Shown piece by piece: positions 61,366 through 64,000 of a stretch of DNA of 64,000 bases. Position 1 is the first letter of the stretch. Every line of letters begins with the position of its first letter. Location of the stretch: assembly GCA_902788865.1 (NCBI GenBank), contig CADALZ010000005.1:29662-93661 (forward strand). The letters are read 5' to 3'. The notes under the pieces were generated by a model. It saw only the letters and a program-made list of their open reading frames with translations. It did not search any database and had not been told where the DNA came from. The position numbers and the translations under genes were made by a program. Source of the stretch: an uncultured Bacteroidales bacterium (GTDB lineage: Bacteria; Bacteroidota; Bacteroidia; Bacteroidales; Bacteroidaceae).

Positions 61366-63714
61366 TTATTCGTTTTTAAGAGAATCTACAGGGTTGGCAT
61401 TGGCGGCTCTCCAGCTTTGCAGCGTCACTACCAGCAGAGTGATGGCACCAACTAATGCCAGAGAGGCCAGGAATATCCACACAGGGATAGGTGCCTGATA
61501 GGCAAAGCCACTGCGCCATGTAGTCATGATGTAATAGGCCACAGGAGCAGCCACTACGAAGCTGATGCCTGCCAGCAGAAGGTATTTCTGGTTGATCATG
61601 CCCAGTATGCTCTCTACCGTAGCTCCATTTACACGTCTTATGGCGATTTCCTTCTTCAGGAACTGCGTCTCAAAGAACACCAGTCCGATGATACCGATGA
61701 TGGCAATGAGCAATGCCACCACTGAAGCGATGGTGATGAGCTTGCCTAATGAGGCTTCCTCTGCATACATACTCTCAATCCATTCGTTCAGATGGCGAAC
61801 GGTGATCATGTGGGGTTCTCTTCTGGGATCGAATTTGCCGATGGCTTCTTTAATGTAATCAGAGACCTCATTAAAATCTGCTCCAGGTGCCATTCTCACA
61901 TACATCTGTCCGAAAGGCCTCCAGCTCTCTTTCCCCCAGTTATAGAGTACTAACGGACCTATAGCGTGCTGCAAACTCATGAAATTGAAATCCTTCACCA
62001 CGCCAACTATCTCTGAGTTATCTACATGCCCACCCATAAGGCTTCCGACGTGAAACTGCGGATACATCTGCATAAATGTTTCGTTGGGGATAAAGCATCC
62101 TGTCTCACTCTGATTGTCAGACTCGCGGAAATCGCGGCCTTCCACTATCTGCAACCCGAAGAACTGCACAAAATCAACATCGACGGGCAGCACTCCCATA
62201 AACACCTGCTTGCCATCTACTGTGCGGCCCCACCCCATCTTTTGGTCGGAAACTATTTGGGCGTCACAAAAAGTCACGGCTTCTATGGACGGATTCTGCA
62301 GCAAGTGGCTCTTCAAGGCATCTTTCTGGCTTCCTGCAGGTTGTCCGCACCAGACATCAAGGATACGTGCCTGTTCAAAACCCATGTCTTTGTTCATCAT
62401 GAATCTTGTCTGCACTCCCATGAAGAGTGCCATCAGGATAAACAAGAACGACAGCACGAACTGAACCCCCACAAGTACATTGCGAAGCGCCTTACCTTTC
62501 ACGCTGGTTCCATAGGTACCTTTCAATACAAGTGCAGCAGGCTGCGAAGTAGAATACATGGCCGGAGCAATGCCTGCCACGACTGCAGAAATCAGTGCTA
62601 CAGCCAGCATGAGGATTAGAATGCCGCCATTGTCCTTTGGCGCAATGCTGTCTGATACATAGGATGCCCATGAAGTCCCAGAAACGACCTGCATGATGAG
62701 GCAAGCTGCTGCGAATGCAATGAGTGCAATCAGTCCTGCGTGACACAATTGTCGTCCCATCAAAGAGCTTCGTCCTTCACCCAGCACCTTACGGGTATTG
62801 ATGTTTTTGATGCGGAACGGAATTTCTGCAAAGGCGAAATTGATGAAGTTGATGATAGCAATAGCAATGAGCAGTGCTGCTATGGCTGCTAAAGTGATAG
62901 TGATAGCCTTATTGGCCGAAGGAATGTTTGCTCGTACATCACGCTCAAAGTGAGCATCGTGCAGGTTGGTGATGCGGAATCCCTTGCGGAAAACTTCAAC
63001 CTCATTTTCATCGGTTCTATCGCTATACAGATAGGTGCTTATCGCATCCAGCATGGCAGTTTGGGTCTCTGCAACCTGCTGTGGATCTTTGAACTTCACA
63101 AAGGCTGCGAATGACCATTCACTCATATTATCCAAGTACTCATCCCCGATGTTGGCCAGCACGCCATAGTTCATACTGAAGTTTTCAGGCGTATCTTTGA
63201 AAACACCGATGATGCGGCGTTGCTTTCCGTCGCCTGTCTGAATGATTTTTCCGATTGCACTCTCACTTCCGAAAAATAGTTTGGCGTATTTCTCACTTAC
63301 AACGGCTGTTTCGTCTGCAGTGAAGTCTCTTGCAGAGCCTTCCACCCATTCGAAGGGGAACACTGAGAACACGGAACTGTCAAACTTGGCCGATGGAACA
63401 GAGAGTATCTCTTCTTCGCCGTTTTCTCTCAGGGTGACCTCATTAGGCATATAACCAAGCGTTGCTATGGCCTCGATGTTCGGACTGGCATCTCGCGTCG
63501 CCTCAATCATCGGGCGGCAACAATAGGTGCTGAACAGACCCTGATCCATCCAGTTGTTCTCCAAACGGAACACCTGCTTGTGCCCCTCGAAGTTTTTGTC
63601 ATAAGTGGCATCCCAGCGCACCTGCACCATCAGGATCATGGCTGCGGCAAATGCCACACTCATACCTATAATATTGATCAGCGTAGAAACGCCTGTCTTT
63701 CTGAATATCTTCAT
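61366..63714 (-). CDS. FtsX-family ABC transporter permease 4
   Basis: A 782-residue two-module permease. N-terminal helix GVSTLINIIGMSVAFAAAM, first periplasmic domain containing an internal Cys-Cys (FSTYCCRPMIEATRD), membrane core with INTRKVLGEGRSSLMGRQL, second module with KEIAIRRVNGATVESILGM, and C-terminal ANANPVDSLKNE. It resembles permease 1 in its C-terminus and differs from permeases 2 and 3. It lies 25 bp upstream of the ATPase gene and 24 bp downstream of the partial permease 5. Confidence 0.9.
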   Translation of the reverse strand: MKIFRKTGVSTLINIIGMSVAFAAAMILMVQVRWDATYDKNFEGHKQVFRLENNWMDQGLFSTYCCRPMIEATRDASPNIEAIATLGYMPNEVTLRENGEEEILSVPSAKFDSSVFSVFPFEWVEGSARDFTADETAVVSEKYAKLFFGSESAIGKIIQTGDGKQRRIIGVFKDTPENFSMNYGVLANIGDEYLDNMSEWSFAAFVKFKDPQQVAETQTAMLDAISTYLYSDRTDENEVEVFRKGFRITNLHDAHFERDVRANIPSANKAITITLAAIAALLIAIAIINFINFAFAEIPFRIKNINTRKVLGEGRSSLMGRQLCHAGLIALIAFAAACLIMQVVSGTSWASYVSDSIAPKDNGGILILMLAVALISAVVAGIAPAMYSTSQPAALVLKGTYGTSVKGKALRNVLVGVQFVLSFLFILMALFMGVQTRFMMNKDMGFEQARILDVWCGQPAGSQKDALKSHLLQNPSIEAVTFCDAQIVSDQKMGWGRTVDGKQVFMGVLPVDVDFVQFFGLQIVEGRDFRESDNQSETGCFIPNETFMQMYPQFHVGSLMGGHVDNSEIVGVVKDFNFMSLQHAIGPLVLYNWGKESWRPFGQMYVRMAPGADFNEVSDYIKEAIGKFDPRREPHMITVRHLNEWIESMYAEEASLGKLITIASVVALLIAIIGIIGLVFFETQFLKKEIAIRRVNGATVESILGMINQKYLLLAGISFVVAAPVAYYIMTTWRSGFAYQAPIPVWIFLASLALVGAITLLVVTLQSWRAANANPVDSLKNE

Positions 63715-63738
63715 CTTTCAATATAGCTTTATAAACTC

Positions 63739-64000
63739 TTATTCTTTTTTCAAGGCCTCTGCCGGGTTCGTCCTGGCGGTCTTGATGCTCTGGTACAAGA
63801 CGGAGACGATGGCAATCAGCGCCACGACGGCTCCGGCTGCGAGGAATATCCACCAGTGAAGGTTGATTCGATGGCCGTAGCCAGAGAGCCAGCGATTCAT
63901 GATGAACCAGGCAATCGGCACGCCGATGACAAATGCGATTCCTACCATCTTCATGAACGACAGCACCAGTTCCTTCAGCACGCCGGAATAATCGGCCCCG
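63739..64000 (-). CDS. FtsX-family ABC transporter permease 5, 5' part outside window
   Basis: The C-terminal 86 codons of a fifth permease: the frame is open to the last base of the window (reading GADYSGVLKELVLSF), followed by two or three membrane helices (GIAFVIGVPIAWFIM, WWIFLAAGAVVALIAIVSV) and the family C-terminus KTARTNPAEALKKE. The internal GTG at 63981 is not a start. It is the most upstream visible gene of the locus; the promoter and any membrane-fusion partner lie beyond the window. Confidence 0.85.
   Translation of the reverse strand, partial: GADYSGVLKELVLSFMKMVGIAFVIGVPIAWFIMNRWLSGYGHRINLHWWIFLAAGAVVALIAIVSVLYQSIKTARTNPAEALKKE

Overview
The window reads as chromosomal DNA from a member of the Bacteroidales, most likely Prevotellaceae. 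The evidence is the recurring Bacteroidota promoter pattern (TTTG or TTG, a 19-20 bp spacer, then TAnnTTTG) upstream of many genes, the usually weak ribosome binding sites, DUF4369-type lipoproteins, the GGGtGRT/Fe-S scaffold pair, arrays of large FtsX-type permeases, and housekeeping proteins (GyrB, Pnp, iPGM, RecO, S20, RibF) of Bacteroidales type. Genus and species are inference; no search was run.

Layout. 0-24 kb is mostly core: an AsmA-like fragment, a stand-alone ATPase flanked by octamer repeats, a nucleoside hydrolase/esterase operon, a uridine-kinase-like protein, rubredoxin, a P-type Ca2+ ATPase with ribF and a CAAX-type protease, an S66/M28/SufE operon, pnp, a DUF4369 lipoprotein, greA-HIT, a mannose-1-phosphate guanylyltransferase, tRNA-Leu(CAA), a redox/carbonic anhydrase/thioesterase operon, and the Fe-S scaffold/GGGtGRT pair. 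24.2-35.4 kb is a compact co-directional defence island: a type I restriction-modification system (half-size hsdS, hsdM, full hsdS, hsdR) interleaved with a Fic protein, a small unknown protein, a HAD phosphatase, an AlbA-type DNA-binding protein and an hsdR-coupled zinc metalloprotease. It lies just after a 27-nt degenerate copy of the tRNA-Leu 3' end. 35.4-38.9 kb holds an accessory module: two uncharacterised proteins and a VapE/DUF3874-like ATPase gene enclosed by two mirror-image arrays of the octamer CCCTACAC, with further 22-bp-spaced repeats and a hairpin next to the left array. I regard this as the most interesting candidate system in the window.

39.2-43.3 kb is an outer-membrane TonB-type barrel followed by a LytS-like kinase and a LytTR regulator. 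43.6-45.8 kb has two tandem Tat/lipoprotein sugar-phosphate isomerase/epimerase paralogs, followed by about 0.7 kb of hairpin-rich non-coding DNA. 46.5-52.9 kb returns to core genes (gpmI, DUF3109, a decayed membrane-protein gene with two stops, gyrB, rpsT with tRNA-Glu, recO). 53-64 kb is an ABC export locus on the minus strand: one LolD/MacB-type ATPase, four complete FtsX-family permeases, a fifth cut by the window edge, and a small secreted protein.

Broken genes are visible at 19.7-20.0 kb (one in-frame TAG) and 48.7-49.4 kb (two in-frame stops). Short tandem repeats (7, 8 and 12 bp units) occur at several gene ends.
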